Made by a program: the position numbers and the translations under genes | In this document: in pieces, positions 33,401 through 46,124 of the stretch | Layout: the number at the start of each line of letters is the position of its first letter | Position numbering within the stretch: the first letter of the stretch is position 1 | From: Mikania micrantha | Lineage: Eukaryota; Streptophyta; Magnoliopsida; Asterales; Asteraceae | DNA: 64,000 nucleotides | Direction: 5' to 3' | NCBI GenBank assembly: GCA_009363875.1 | Contig: CM018688.1 | Coordinates: forward strand, 59,001,001-59,065,000 | Notes under the pieces: generated by a model | Database searches by the model: none | What the model saw: the letters and a program-made list of their open reading frames with translations, nothing else | What the model was told of the DNA's origin: nothing

Positions 33401-35144
33401 TATGCAAGAAATGATTTTGACACTTCGTTTTGCTTGATCCCCTCTGACTTCCAATACACGATCATCTGATAATGGAACTCAAAGTAGCTTCTCGGAACAG
33501 ATGACTTCCACTCGGTTAGAAGAAAGCCAATCCATTCCAACGATAATATCGAAACTACCCAACTCCATCGGTATCAAGTCAATGGCAAATGTATGACCAT
33601 TAAGTGTCAACGGGCAATTTCTGCATATTGTACTAACCGTAATCTGTTTTCCGTTAGCTACTTCTATAATATAAGGGGAATCTAACTGTTCCTCTATAGA
33701 ATCTAGTTGGCAAGCAAAATCGGCAGAGATAAAACTCTGATTCACACCAGTGTCAAATAGAACAGATGCAATAAAAAAAATGTAAGAGAAACGTACCAGT
33801 GACCACATTTGGGTCCTGGCGTGCGGCTGGTGCTACAATAACAAAGGCTCCTCCACGAGGAGCTTGAACCGCCTGTTGTGCCTTCTTCGGGCAGTTCTTT
33901 GCAAAGTGGCCTTGTTCGCCACAATTGAAGCATCCACCATGGTTCTGATTAGGTGGTGGAGGAAGAGCCAAAGCAGCATTGTTGACTGCTTGGTTAGGTG
34001 TCATCCGGCAGTGTTGGACCCAATGCCCCTTTCTTCCATATCCCGTACATTGCTTGCAGGGAGTGTTAGCAATGTGATGATACTGACACTTGGTACACGA
34101 GGGATGCGGGCCAGTATACTGTTTCTTGGGCACATTTTGTTGTGCCCCAGCTACTTGGTTGAGGGGAGTAGCCACAGTGTAGTTCTTGATGAATTTCTGT
34201 TTCTTCTTCTGGTGTTGCTGATGATGTGGTTTCTTTGAAGACTCTTCCTTCCTCTTGCCAGTGTCAGCCTCTTTCTTCAGAACTCCAGAGGCAACCATCA
34301 AGTCAGTGAGTTTTCCAGACAATCTCACTACAGATTCAACAGTGGTAGGGTTGGCTGAAACAACCATACCCTGAATGCAGGCGGGGAGTCCACCTACATA
34401 TCTGTCTATCCTTTTCTCCAGATTTGGTACCATGTCCGGCACCAAGGCAACTAACTCATGGTAACGAGTAGTGTAACCCATGTGATCAGCCCCCTTCATC
34501 ACATGGTTGGCTAGTTCAACCTCCAATTTCTGCAGTTCATTCTTGGGGCATAATTCTGTTCGTAGCAGTGTCTTGAAATCTTCCCATGGCATGGCCATGG
34601 CTTCTTCTCTTCCTCGGGCATTGATCTGACCGTTCCACCAGGTCAGAGCCCGCTTGTTGAATGTTCCAGCGGAGTAAGGGACCTTGTGATGTTCAGTGCA
34701 GCTACAGAGATCCAAGGTTGTCTCGATCTTCTCAATCCATTGGATTAATCCAACGACTCCTTCAGACCCACTAAAGCTGGGTGGCTTACATCATACAAAT
34801 GACTTGTAGGAGTAATGAGATGAACCTCCAGTATTTCCACTGGCTTCTCCAGATGAGTTGCCAGTATTGTTGATCTCATTACAGAGGCGGTTCAACATCT
34901 CTGGTATCGCCTCCTTCATCTGACTAGTCATCTGACTACTCAGTAAAGTCACCAAAGCGAAGGTGGTAGGATCCAGTATGGGAGTCGTGCCTGAGCCAGA
35001 TGCCTAGGTTAGCAATGGGGGTGGAGGTGGAGGCGGTGGAGGAGGTGGCGGTGGTGAATCAGATGGCGATGGTGTCGACGAATGTGGAGCCAAACCATGA
35101 GGTGGTAACGAGGGGGTCTGTTTTCTCGGTGGCATTCTGATCAT
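30469..35144 (-). pseudogene. gag-pol: Broken gag-pol of element B
   Basis: Collinear with the polyprotein of A but interrupted. In-frame stops: TAG at 35004-35006 after the proline run, TGA at 34791-34793 in gag, TGA at 33479-33481 after protease, TAG at 31930-31932 after RNase H. Frameshifts: near 33770 in a T-run just before the protease (sense strand), and near 33073 from a short deletion in the N-terminal RT. Readable segments: gag core and zinc knuckle CFNCGEQGHFAKNC (34715-33753), protease FDTGVNQSF (33808-33479), RT-RNase H with FIDDILIYS (33057-31930), integrase with D, D and E plus the chromodomain-like tail (31830-30469). Several stops are C-to-T changes, as expected from methyl-cytosine decay. 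It cannot make a full polyprotein. Confidence 0.95.
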
Positions 35145-35294
35145 AACCAAAAGAATATTGATTAGTGCAATGACCGAATACAGAAGACAACATGCAAATA
35201 AATCTTAAGTCCTATGTTCTCTATATGCAGGGTCCCTAGGTTATAGTCTAGGCCAAACCATTTAAATAAATGACCTATATTTCTCAATAACCAT

Positions 35295-35307
35295 GGCTCT
35301 GATACCA
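35295..35307 (-). other. Primer binding site of element B (tRNA-iMet)
   Basis: Sense strand TGGTATCAGAGCC, three bases from the LTR edge at 35311. It is the same as in A. Confidence 0.94.
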
Positions 35308-36796
35308 ATCTGTCACACCCCGAGCCGGCGGGGTAGGATCGGGTTTCCCCGACGGGCGGAAGGTTCCCGGGGTGCGATATCGTGAGTGATAATCAAAATG
35401 ATCAGATTGTTCACATTGCACATGATATATAAATGAGAAACTTGCAAAAATAAAATAGAATTACAAAGTTAAATTGCATCAGTTAAGTTCATAATTTAAC
35501 AATGTAAATCTACTATAACATCATAAATCTTCAACCTTGTATCTGCACAAGATATACAAAATAAATGTGTATGATGTCCAAAAATATGCAGGTCCAAAAA
35601 GCTAGGTCCTCTATCTGTAACCTAGTCCAAAAGAAACAACTCTTCAGTTGACCTGTTCGTCACCTGAGAAGTCATGCAAAACTAAAGTCAACACATGGTT
35701 GGTGAGTTCATATAGTTAGTATTTGAAAATGATTTGAAAACCTCTTTCGGTAAAGACCCTTAACCTTATTAACAACACATGTAATATCCACATCAGTATG
35801 CTTATATATAGGGCATATGTAAGGGACAAGCCCTAGCCAACATCCCACCACATACTGATATGCATATGACACGGTTGTTAATGATAATTAAGAATTTTTA
35901 CCCAACACAACTCTGATTTAGATTCTTGCTTTCCAAAATTTAATTTACCTTTGATTCTCATGAGTTCATCATAGATACATGATTTCCCAAAAGTCATTGA
36001 TAAAAATATAATGTTGATTATTTAATTAAATAAAACATTTAAATACAACTAAGACATGATGATTGGGCTTTATTTAACTCAATCAATTAGACTTAGTTGT
36101 TGGTGGTTGTCCAAGTTGTAACCTCTCACACGTGACCCATGTCAGGCATAACTCACAAGGAGTACACCTGAACTGAGCGGGATTTTAATGTTTTACCCAT
36201 TACAGCCTGACCCAATGGTATTCTGCATCTGAAAGGGACTTTAAGGATATCCTTTGATTCTTGATCTCTTGATTCTCTTGATTTGACTTTGATATTGATT
36301 TCATTTGATCGTTCATGTTATTGCCCGTATAGCCTGACTACAAGAGCCTTCTATAACTGAAAGGGACTTTATATGTGTGTTACACGTGGTCTTGATTCCC
36401 TATACAACTGATATCCACCTTAACTTGAATATTAATGATTTCATTAGATCATAATGACTTCATTATTTTCATGATTCACACACATTTATGATTTCTGATT
36501 CCTTGAGCGTCTTGATCTTGATCTTTAGAATTCCCATGATTCACAATGATAATTGATTTGATTATGATTCTTTGTTCTCAGATTCCACGCTGAATTGGAT
36601 TTCCTTTGAATTTGATCCTTTGATTTTGTTCATTTGATTTCACTTTAAATTTAGGTTATTGAATTTGAGCTTGATGGACTAATGGTTGGTTTAGAGTTTA
36701 AATTTAAAGTATTACTCACAAGAGTACTTTATTTAATTTGGCTATTTGATCTGTTTACTAATTACCTAGACAGGAGTCTAGGAGTATCAACAAACA

Positions 36797-36822
36797 TATA
36801 TATATATATATATAAAATATAT
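36797..36822. repeat. TA microsatellite in 5' LTR of B
   Basis: TATATA run of about 24 bp. The 3' LTR copy near 27955-27970 is clearly shorter, and this explains much of the 17-bp length difference between the LTRs. Confidence 0.85.
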
Positions 36823-37854
36823 AATAAATAAAAGCATTTAAATAAACAATTTAAATAAAACAGTTTACGCATGCTTCTCAGCCCCGCGTTTTAAAACAAA
36901 AATGTTAGAAAAGGGGCAATGAACTCACATGTGTTGCTGTGCAATGAATCAAAAAGATGATGCGCGCTCTTTGAATGTTGCTTATGTATCTTTAGCACCT
37001 AGTTGTTTTAAGAGATTCGAATACAATAAGTATTTATAATAGACGTTGTATCTAAGGCTTTGGTCTCGGTGTGCAACTAAGTGTCCTAGATTACTAATGT
37101 GCTTCTCTAACTCCTTCTATCTAGCCTAAAACATTACCCATCAACAACCCTGATCCCACTTCACTAGTTAGAAGTCTTTAATTAAAATGTTTTTTAATTT
37201 ATTTCAATGTAATTAAACTCTTAAGTTTTAAGAAAAACCTTTTATTTAATTTAATGAGATTTATCAATCAATTTCTTTATTCAACGATATTATTAAATTA
37301 GGAAAAGTATAGTTTTTTATGATGGACTTAGGTTAATCTTAAATGGTTAACCTTGACCCTTTACTAGATTTTGATCGTTTATGGGTATAATCCATCCTAG
37401 ATAGTTCAACTGAACTACCTACGGTAGTTATTCATTCTTATGAAATGTCTAGGTATTAGATGTTAATGGTTTAATCAACATCATAACCTTAGACCTTGAT
37501 CTTTGATTTTCTATAAATTTCCAAGTGTTTTGAACTCAAATGGCGTTAAAACTCTTGTTTAGATTATAATGTGTTCCACAAAAGCTCTTGTCATTCAAAA
37601 CTCTAATTCTTGATCCCTTGTTAACTCTATGTGTGTTCTTTAGGTATCCTTTGATTGAGTGCATGCCAGGTAACCCTAATGTTCCCATGTATGAACTCAT
37701 ATGGTCCAATCCTACTTCCCACGCACTCACATGATCAAGTCCATGCATGCACACACACACTTGTCTCACATGCATGTATTACGTAGCCACCCCATGCACA
37801 CACCTCAACCATTCATGCAACTATGGTCTTGCATGCTGATGAGAATGGCTCAAC

Positions 37855-38245
37855 CGAGAAGCTCTTGGCCGAAAGAGTATGTGGGCGAAGGAACTCGGCC
37901 GAAGGGGTGTTGCCACGAATAGCTTGGACCGAATGTGGTTTCACCGATCGAATGGCTTAGGTCGAAAGAAGGTTGGCCAAAATACTATGCGCCAATCGAA
38001 TGAGTCCAGCCGACTATGTGCCGAAAGAAGGGAAGACTGAATGAGTTAGCATGGTCGAATGACTGTCTCCCGAATGACATAGACCGAATGGCGGCTAGGT
38101 TCGGGCGAATAGGGGTGAGCCGCATTAGGGCTGGGCGAAGGAGATCTCGGCCGAAAGTGGTTGGGTTGAGAGTTGCTCATTCAGCCGAATGTGGGGTGAT
38201 GAGGCCATTCGCCCACCTGTGCGAGAGTCATTCGGCCCTCACGGT
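37855..38245. repeat. CGAA-rich array, 5' LTR of B
   Basis: Second copy of the array at 28994-29380, with several substitutions and small indels. Confidence 0.75.
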
Positions 38246-39299
38246 TTGGGACTTGCCGCCTTCATCGAATCAGGTTTCACGCTCAGCCATGGTAACTCAC
38301 TGGTGCCTACATTGTTCTTGGGTGTGGGGAAATGATTTCCCTAAGGTTTGAAGTGGTTTAAACCGGTTTCTAGGCGAGTTCCAAACTAGGGTTTTCAAAG
38401 CTTCAAAACCGAGCTAAAAATCGAGTTTTACCTCAAATTGACCAGATAAACTCTTAGATCTGCTATACTTCTGTAATATACAAGTTGTGATGGTTGTTTA
38501 GACACCAAGAGGGGTCGATTTCATGAAGAAATGGGGAAGAAATCTTAGAGAGAAGGAAGTGTGTTCTAGAGAGAGAGGGGGAACGAAAATTGAATGGTGA
38601 GGCTGGTTGTTGGTGGTGGTTGTGGCTGTAAATGCCACAATAAATGGCTCAAAATAAACTAGGTTCGTTTGGGTCCGTTCGGTTTCGCGTAAAAATGCCG
38701 GTTTCTCGTCGTTTTCGTTACGAAACGACTCGGTTTCTAAAATAGAATTCATAAAATTATTTTAGGTTGTGATTCCTAATAAATTAACTAATTATCTTCT
38801 ATTTATTTAAATTTCAAACATATTTAATTAACGTTTAATTCGAATCGCGCGGTCATCGCGCGTATTTGTTCGAATCGTCACCCGATCAAATACGACAATA
38901 ACTACACTTTTCAATATTGTTTTCTAATTATCGCATATCATTTAGAACGTTAAAATTTCAGATATATTCATAGAGATCGTCACCTATACGAATAACCCGT
39001 CAATTTAGGATTCACGTAACGATATTCGTGTGTTTTGTTCTTTAAAGTCTCGCATACGTTTATACATAATAAATCCTAAACAAACAATCACATGATGGTT
39101 CTGTGTTGTCAAATAATTATCTGACTCAAGAACCCTATTTCTGAACTTTGTTTTCTGAATTGAATCTGAACTGTGATTTGATAACATGTAATGAAAATGA
39201 TATACAATAGATAACTGAAATATGTACCTGATTTACTGTTCATATCACTATTTAAGATCACTGTTTTGGTAACGGTTCCGGCACTGATGTTACAACGTA

Positions 39300-40120
39300 G
39301 GTCCAAGAATCATCCAATTTAGTTGAGAATCGAAGGAGATATGATGGATTAAAGCTTGGAAATGGTGGTTTTCTTCTAGAGAGAGAGAAAACGGGTGTAG
39401 TGTTTTAGAGAGAGAGAGAGAAATGAGAGAAATGAGAAAAACCCTCCTCATTTAGTCTTTTTATATCCCGGGATGTTCAGGTTCGTTTCGGTTGCTCGGT
39501 TTTCGTCTCCGTTGCGTTTCCGGAACGTAATGCGTAATTTATGTGTTTTAAATAAAAAGAAGTTATTTTAATTATTTTGATGAGTTTCAAAATTGTAAAA
39601 CATTATTTATTTTATATTATTAATTTATGATCATTTCGTTTCGTGTTTCGTTTTCGTTTCGTCAGATCGAGTCACCATCGCGCGTATTCCCAGTCATCAT
39701 TTCAGAACGTTAAACTCACATATATGTTTGTGTGAATCGTCATCCACGCAAACACACTGTCAGTTCGTTATTCTGAAACGACACTGCAATATTGTTTTAA
39801 ATTGTATTTCCTCACTAACGGACTCAACTAAACATCCTGTTTTCACATTGTTTTCATACTGAATCACCGGTCATCTGATTTCTGTCATCTATGGATATCA
39901 GATCGCAACCGATATGTTCTTGTCGTTTGTTTGTACACTGTTTTTTCTCTTGAGTTGTTGTATTTACTGTATTTAAGTTTTCACTTAAACACATACAACT
40001 GTGGTTTGTTTTCTGAGTTCTGTTGTCACACAACTGTTTACGCACTGTATTTACACACAGTAAATGGTGAAAGTACACACACCGTACGGACTTACGGACG
40101 GTCTGGTACTGGTTGTCACA
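39300..40120 (-). repeat. 3' LTR of element C, piece 3
   Basis: Continues from the ACGTA duplication after element B to GGTTGTCACA at 40120, where internal sequence begins. It contains a sense-strand TATAAAAAG (39465-39457) followed by a CT-rich leader (AGAGAG on the plus strand). Near 39690 it lacks about 60 bp that are present in the 5' LTR at about 49670-49735. Confidence 0.92.
39457..39465 (-). promoter_or_regulatory. TATA-like motif, 3' LTR of C
   Basis: Sense strand TATAAAAAG followed by a CTCTCTCTCT leader. The same motif is in the 5' LTR at 49445-49453. TATA plus pyrimidine patch is a typical plant core promoter layout; its use is inferred. Confidence 0.55.
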
Positions 40121-40121
40121 G

Positions 40122-40130
40122 TCTCCCCTT
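40122..40130 (-). other. Polypurine tract of element C
   Basis: Sense strand AAGGGGAGA, one base from the LTR end at 40120, as in A and B. Confidence 0.88.
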
Positions 40131-40858
40131 GTTAAAGAAATTCCGTCCCGAAATTTAAGCGTCATTGTCGGGTACTACTTTTTCTTTGTATAGGTGGAGA
40201 TGCTTTGATATCATGTGTTTCTCTATAAGGTGTGTTTATTGTAATTTAATTATTCTCATTGAGCCTAAGCTTTGTGTATATATAAGGAATGAGCAGACTT
40301 ATCCCGACTACTTATGGTGATCCCGAAATCATCAGATCCACCAGAAGTGTTTGGTAGCTTGGCATCCAAATTCATAGTTGTTTGTGTACACTTCCATAGT
40401 AGTATCTCGAGTTGTTACACAACTTCATGGTCGATAACGTTAGCTATGATTCTTATGCTCGCGTGCTATTCCCTGTCAGGAGAAACCTCTCGTTTCTCCC
40501 CTTGTTAGAATGGATTCGTATATTATCTGGTAGGACAACATTGACGGATCTAATCGTGAGTTTTTGTACCCAAGTAATGGGATTTATGAATGCATCTCTG
40601 TTGTTCACTGTAATGACATGAAAAAGGTCTTATTGGATTAGATGACTCCATCCCTATCAAGGAAAAAGCATCCGTTCCTATGATGGTATTGACACCACTC
40701 GTGTCCCTTGATTTGAATTACATGGTATGTGTTTGTTCACTAATGGTAGGTGAACAGTAAGTTCATGTCATTCAGTGTAAGACATATCCGAGTGTTGCCC
40801 CAATTGTGAGTATGTTTCAAACTAACTCTAAAGAGGCAAATGATAATCTATGCTAGTA
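40131..40858 (-). pseudogene. Collapsed pol remnant of element C
   Basis: The sense strand keeps the last codons of pol (ending VPDNDA, stop near 40158) and the start of the tail. Most of pol is then missing. Scattered short matches remain, for example to the integrase stretch around the first catalytic Asp (about 40350-40405). Protease, RT and RNase H are not recognisable. About 730 bp stand where element A has over 3 kb, so large deletions have occurred. Confidence 0.75.
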
Positions 40859-41767
40859 TTAAATAATACAATTGCAAAGATTTGGAATGAAAAGCGTACC
40901 AGCGTTGGCGTTAGTGTCCTGGCGAGCAGCTGCTGCTCCAATTTGAAAGGCCCGTCCTCCAGCTACCGGTGCCCTTGGTGGAATTCTCTTGGGACAGTCC
41001 CTTGAGAGGTGTCCAAGTTCGCCACATGTGTAGCAGGACCTTTTACCAGTAGCAGCAGCCATCATTGCTGCATTGTTGTTCCTATTCTGTGGTGTTAGGT
41101 TCCTGTAGTGATCAACCTAGTGTCCCAAACTTCCGCACCCAGTGCATTGTCTGCACGGGGTCCCAATATGATGGTGAAAATGACAGTTGTTTCATTGAGG
41201 AGCCACGCCAGCATCCGGCTTCTTGATTTGTAGCGGTGGTGGTTGTGGTGCTCTCAGAGCTGGTGTGGTCGCCGCATAGTTTTTGACCACTTTCTGTCTC
41301 TTAGCCGGTTGTCCGTCCGACTTCCCTGATGTTTCAGTTTTTGTTACTTCATCATCCTCCTTCTGTGCCCCCGAGGCAACCATTACATCAGTTAATGTCG
41401 CTAACAGTGTAACAGCCATCTCTAGGGTAGTAGGGTGGGCAGCAATCACATGCCCTTGAATACAAGCTGGTAGTCCACCGACGTACCGCTCAATTCGCTT
41501 CTCTAGTGCGGGCACAATATCCGGTGCCAGTGTTGCCAGTTCATGGAATCTAGTGGTGAATGCCAGGTGTTGAGTTCCCACCATCACGTGCTTCAGTAGT
41601 TCTGTTGCCACCTTTTTCAGTTCGTTCCTCGGGCAGAACTCGCCCCTCAACATACTTTTGAAATCCTCCCATGGCATCGAAAATGCCTCGTCCCTTCCTC
41701 TTGTTTGAACCTGGGCATTCCACCAGGTTAGTGCTAGTTTCTCAAATGATCCTGCAGCATACCTCAC
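40859..41767 (-). pseudogene. gag: Gag C-terminal part of element C
   Basis: Sense strand, in order: gag core from MRYAAGSFEK through ALTWWNAQ and GEFCPRNELKK (41767-41192); a Cys/His region broken by a stop near 41192; then the zinc knuckle CYTCGELGHLSRDC (41065 downwards) and a short linker ending near 40859 in place of the protease. It joins the N-terminal part at 45515-45962 across solo LTR S2, which cut it between the codons for V and R of the HRVRYAAG stretch. Gag binds and packages RNA; this copy could make at most a partial Gag. Confidence 0.85.
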
Positions 41768-43156
41768 TGTAGCATCACTGTATTTCCGGTCGTCCGTACA
41801 TCCGTACGATTGTACTGTTACGACCTGATATAATAATTATTAATGATAATGAATTACTGAATGCATGATTTGATGATTATCTCTATTATTGGTATACATA
41901 CTTAGAACATATTATTACACGCGTAAACCATGGGAAGTTTAGTTGTAACTCAACTAAACAGAAACAGAGAGTTTATCGCAGATAAAGACACAGATAATGA
42001 TTTACTGGTTGAAATGGAAAGTAGCTGAGAATTAGTTGTGTTTGGTTGCTAAACATAGTCAAGAACACATGGTCATGGTTTATCGAAATAGCGGTGGGAC
42101 GGTGGCTGGGGCAGTTGCGACTGACCCCTACATATGCCCTATACATATGCATATTTCGGTCTATCACGGATGTGTCAGTGACTTGGTTAGAGGGTTTTGG
42201 ATTGGGATTGATAATATTAAGGTTTATAAAATAACAGAAGTATAATTGGAATTTATTACACGACAGTGAGATTACGAACATAACTTATACGCGAATATTA
42301 ATTCAGAAATATTAACGCGATAATGTATTCGCGTGGGTGACGATTCACACGAATATAATTATCGAGAATACTATTCTGAAACGATATTCCATAAATCGTA
42401 AATCAAATCGAAATGCGAAACGAGCGTCGGATTCGGAAAGGTGACAATCTTTACGAATACGTACGCGAGTAACGCGTTTCGACGAGATAGCAAATAATAT
42501 CAAACGATATTAAACTAAATAATAAAAACTAAAGAAAAATAAATAAATAAATATTTATTAGAAATCACAACCTAAAACAAATTGGTTTATTTAAAGAAAT
42601 AACTTAACGAAATCGTTTTATGAAACAAAATTTAGTTAAAATCATTTAATTAAAATGAGATATATTATTTAAACATTTTACGTGTTAAATATGTTTTACG
42701 TTAAAAACCGAGCATTTATTATAATTTAGCGCGAAATAAACGAGACCGAACACGCGGGAGCGGATAGATACAAATGGTGGAAGACTCCACCATTTCTCTC
42801 ATTTCACAAACCCTTTCTCTCTCTAAAACTACCAAATTCGTCACCCATCTTCTCTCTAACTTCTCTCTAACGTATCTCATTCGTTTCTTGACGAAATCGC
42901 GAGATCTCGGAGCCTAAACGACCGGGGAATCAAGGAGAACAAGAAAGTACAAGAAAATCTTACGTTTGATTCACGAATCGAGGTAAATCTGCTGTTTTCT
43001 TTTCGGTTTTTGATAAAAACGTGATGTGATTATGATTCTCAACTTTGACCACGATTATGGTTTTAAAACTTGTTAATCAAGATAGTGATGACTGATAGAA
43101 ACTATGAATGATACGTAAAAGTTAAGAACTCAATAGGAGATGATGATGATTTACAG

Positions 43157-43665
43157 GTTCGGTGGAATGGTGATGGGTTCGCTGCAATGCAGCCCACGAA
43201 CCAAGGAGGTTCGTCTAAGGGAAATGGTGGCCGAACCCCTAACACCTACAGCTCGGCAAACCTTGGATCAATAGGGGCCGAACCTTTATCCCCACATGCA
43301 GCCGAACCATCTGTGAGCATAGACCCACGAACCCACCTCCTTGTTTGGCCGAACCTTGTTTCTTACATTTGGCCGAACCATTGTACACACAGATGAACCA
43401 TTTTGAATCACGACGAACCTGTGACCACTGCATGAGCCACGAACCCTTGGGTGGCCGAACCCTGGATCTAGGCGAAGCTATGAGCCAGCGAACCTCCTCC
43501 TATTGCCGAACCTTTCCTGCTAAAACCCTAAGCGAACCTCTATCTTGTTAAGCCGAAGCTTCCTTGGGACGAACCTTGCCGAACCATGGCTGGGCCGAAC
43601 CCTGTTGAGGCGAACCAAGGAGGCCGAACCTTCTAAGTAGCCGAACCTAGGGGAGGGGCTAAAGG
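43157..43665 (+). repeat. CGAACC-rich array in S2
   Basis: About thirty CGAACC, GCCGAACC or GGTTCG words in 500 bp, beginning about 170 bp after the donor-like site at 42983. It has the same polarity and position as in element A, but the spacer sequence differs. Confidence 0.85.
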
Positions 43666-43739
43666 TTCACTGCCCTCTTGAAGATAAAAACCTAATTACG
43701 TTTTAACTAAGGGGTGAGGGTAAATGAGGACATGATTAC

Positions 43740-43740
<1 letters not shown>

Positions 43741-43786
<46 letters not shown>
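43741..43786. repeat. TA microsatellite in S2
   Basis: Near-perfect TATATA run of about 46 bp. Confidence 0.95.
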
Positions 43787-43787
<1 letters not shown>

Positions 43788-45514
43788 ATGGGGACGTATC
43801 CATACATGCATGGGCAACCTAGATCACCACCTTTTCTATAATAAAGTGAAAGTAATAAGGTTTTATATTATGGGTTATGCACCTTGAAATAGTTTCTATA
43901 AGGAACCTAAGTATGAACTTTTAACATTTAAAGTTTAATTTAAGTAACTTAGTATGTTGGTGGTCAAGTGAATTGAACATCCATGCATGTATTGAATTGT
44001 ATACAATTAGGGTTAAACAAAAAGGGTTTTGTAACTAAATACAAGAACACATGCATGGAGGACTTGGACCACCATCTTAATTTTATAATATACATAAGCT
44101 TTGAATTATAGGTTGACATGGGTTTGAATTTTAATGAGAATAATTTAAATATAATCTCATTTGACTTAAATTGGATTTTATAATTTAGAGAAAAATGGTG
44201 GTGGAATTAAGTATTCATGCATGTATGTATGGATATGTGTATGAAGAAGAGTATCATCTTCTTGCATGCATATCTAAAGGAAAATACGTACGAATTCACG
44301 ATTAAATTATCATCATTAGATAATTAAAACTAACAAGTTTCAATTTCACTTTTATGATGATCAACAATGAAAACCTTAGTTATTGTCATTTAACTTGGAA
44401 TTTAATAACTAAGTTAAAGAGAGAATTAATATTAAAGAACAAGCATTAAGTCCACTTATTGGAAATAAAACACGAATACTTATGAATACGAAACACACTA
44501 TAATTACAGATTGTTGAGTTGATCTTGAGTTCACTTACGCGAACGCGCATAGTATAGGAACACTGATTCTGAGGATTCAGGTGAGTTCTCATAACCTCCC
44601 TTTATTTTAAACTGTTTTTTTTAAAACTCGGAGGTGAAACATGTTTACCAATTTATATATATTGACTTGATAACACAGGGATGACACTTATTTGCTTGTA
44701 TGAGATCCATAGTTATGGATTGTCATATTCCATGAGTTGTTACTAATGACCTTGGTCATCTGAAATGACTGCATGTATTGTCACTATTCCATGAGTTGAA
44801 GCTTATGACTTTGTGTCATTCGCGACGACTGCATGTATTGTCACGTGGATGTTTCCGCACTCCGTGTATTCGTTGTGGTTGACTTCGGTCTTCCTCAATG
44901 TTTGCATGTGTTGTCACGTGGATGTTTCCACAACTCTGTGTGTCGTTGATATTGACCTTGCTCATATGCAATGATACATGTATGGTCACTTATATTAACT
45001 GAGAATATTGATGGGTTGTGATTGGTTGATTGAATATATGATAGATTATCTAGGATTATTATTGTATGTGATTATGTGTTTGAGTTATGAGTTGGATTTG
45101 TGTATGTGAATATTGTGTTGACTGATCCCACAGATGCTCATACGGATATTATCAAGAAAATATAGACTCTTCAAAACTCTTTGTAAAATATTTAATATAA
45201 AACTTATGATTACTCACCAACTACTTTGTAGTTGACACTTGATTTTCACATATTTCAACTACACTTTTGGACATGATCATATAGGATCTTGGACTTAGCT
45301 AATTAACTGAAATTCTAGCGACTTGAATTTAGTTAAATAGTTAATTCTCTTTTGTAATTGATGTAACTATTTCATGATGAACATGATTTTTGTGTAATTA
45401 ATTTGGTTGATTGAATGATATATGATGATTTGATTTAGATGCCCACGAGCTTTTGAACAATCTACACATCCCTCGTGGCATCCTGACGTTTCCGCCATCG
45501 GTCGGGGTGTTACA

Positions 45515-45962
45515 CTCACGCGGTGTTGGTCAGGACACCCGCTGATGTCTAGAGTAGTCTCCATTTTCTCGATCCACTGGATCAAGCCAACAGCCCCCTC
45601 AGTGCCACTGAATACCGGTGGCTTGCATCCTACGAAGTTCTTGTAGGAGTAGTCTTGTTGGTTCCTGGTGTTTCCACTGCCTCACCAGATGAGTTTCCCG
45701 TGTTATTGTTGTTATTGTTGTTAATCCGGTTCATCATGTCAGGGATCACATCCCTCAGTTGGCTTGTCAGCAGTTTAGCCAGTGCTATTATGGTGGGGTC
45801 CAACTCATGGACAAGTGGTGGCTGTGGAGGTGGAACATGTGGAGGAGGAGGTGGAGGCGTAGGAGAATCAGCTGGTGAAGGAGTGGACGAGTGTGGTGCC
45901 AAGTCTTGTGGTGGTGGTGGCAGTATAGCGGGTGGTTGTCTTCGTGGCGGCATTCTGATCAT
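45515..45962 (-). pseudogene. gag: Gag N-terminal part of element C
   Basis: Starts at ATG 45962 (MIRMPPRRQPP), the same start as in A. A proline-rich stretch, then DPTIIALAKLLTSQL and an Asn run (AAT/AAC repeat near 45703-45727) follow. A frameshift near 45655 breaks the frame before the conserved YKNFVGCKPP block. From 45585 the frame reads IQWIEKMETTLDISGC and reaches the S2 insertion at 45515. Confidence 0.88.
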
Positions 45963-46111
45963 AACCGAAAGAAAATCGGTTAGTGTGGTGATCAGAAGCA
46001 GAAGACATATGCAATGAAATCCTATGTTGTATGATCTCTACATGATGGTCCCTAGGTTATAGTCTAGGCCAAACCATTTAAGCAATATGACCTATATTTC
46101 TTTATAACCAT

Positions 46112-46124
46112 GGCTCTGATACCA
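46112..46124 (-). other. Primer binding site of element C (tRNA-iMet)
   Basis: Sense strand TGGTATCAGAGCC, three bases from the LTR edge at 46128. It is intact although the coding part is decayed. Confidence 0.93.

Larger units (their letters stand above)
26468..39294 (-). mobile_element. Element B: Ty3/gypsy retrotransposon, degenerate
   Basis: Complete but decayed minus-strand element of 12,827 bp inside the 3' LTR of C, with target duplication ACGTA at 26463-26467 and 39295-39299. 3' LTR 26468-30434 (3967 bp), broken gag-pol 30469-35144, PBS 35295-35307, 5' LTR 35311-39294 (3984 bp). The empty site is kept in the 5' LTR of C at 49290-49294. Its protein is close to that of element A, so A and B are one family. 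The LTRs differ at many sites and in an expanded TA run, so B is clearly older than A. Confidence 0.95.
35311..39294 (-). repeat. 5' LTR of element B
   Basis: 3984 bp. The same plan as the 3' copy: donor-like GAG/GTAAAA (38431), CGAA-rich array (37855-38245), TATAAATA (37038-37031), donor GTGAGT (36928) with the preceding exon base changed (CAT instead of CAG), acceptor TTCTCAG (35664). It has a longer TA run at 36797-36822. Confidence 0.93.
41768..45514 (+). mobile_element. Solo LTR S2 (3747 bp)
   Basis: TGTAGCATC to GGTCGGGGTGTTACA, flanked by CTCAC at 41763-41767 and 45515-45519. It has no PBS, tract or ORF, so it is a solo LTR. Landmarks: a CT-rich leader (42795-42870), donor-like GAG/GTAAAT (42983), a CGAACC array (43157-43665), a TA microsatellite (43741-43786), donor CAG/GTGAGT (44581), then CTCACCAACTAC and TTGAC near 45220-45240. 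The acceptor CAG itself is not recognisable (TTTCAACTAC). It is inserted in the gag of C. Confidence 0.92.

Noticed and set aside
39854..40165. Minus-strand ORF of 103 codons, similar at 49900-50166
   Set aside because: It lies in the LTR of C (U3 start) and is repeated with it. No domain, and the two copies differ at their ends by frame changes.
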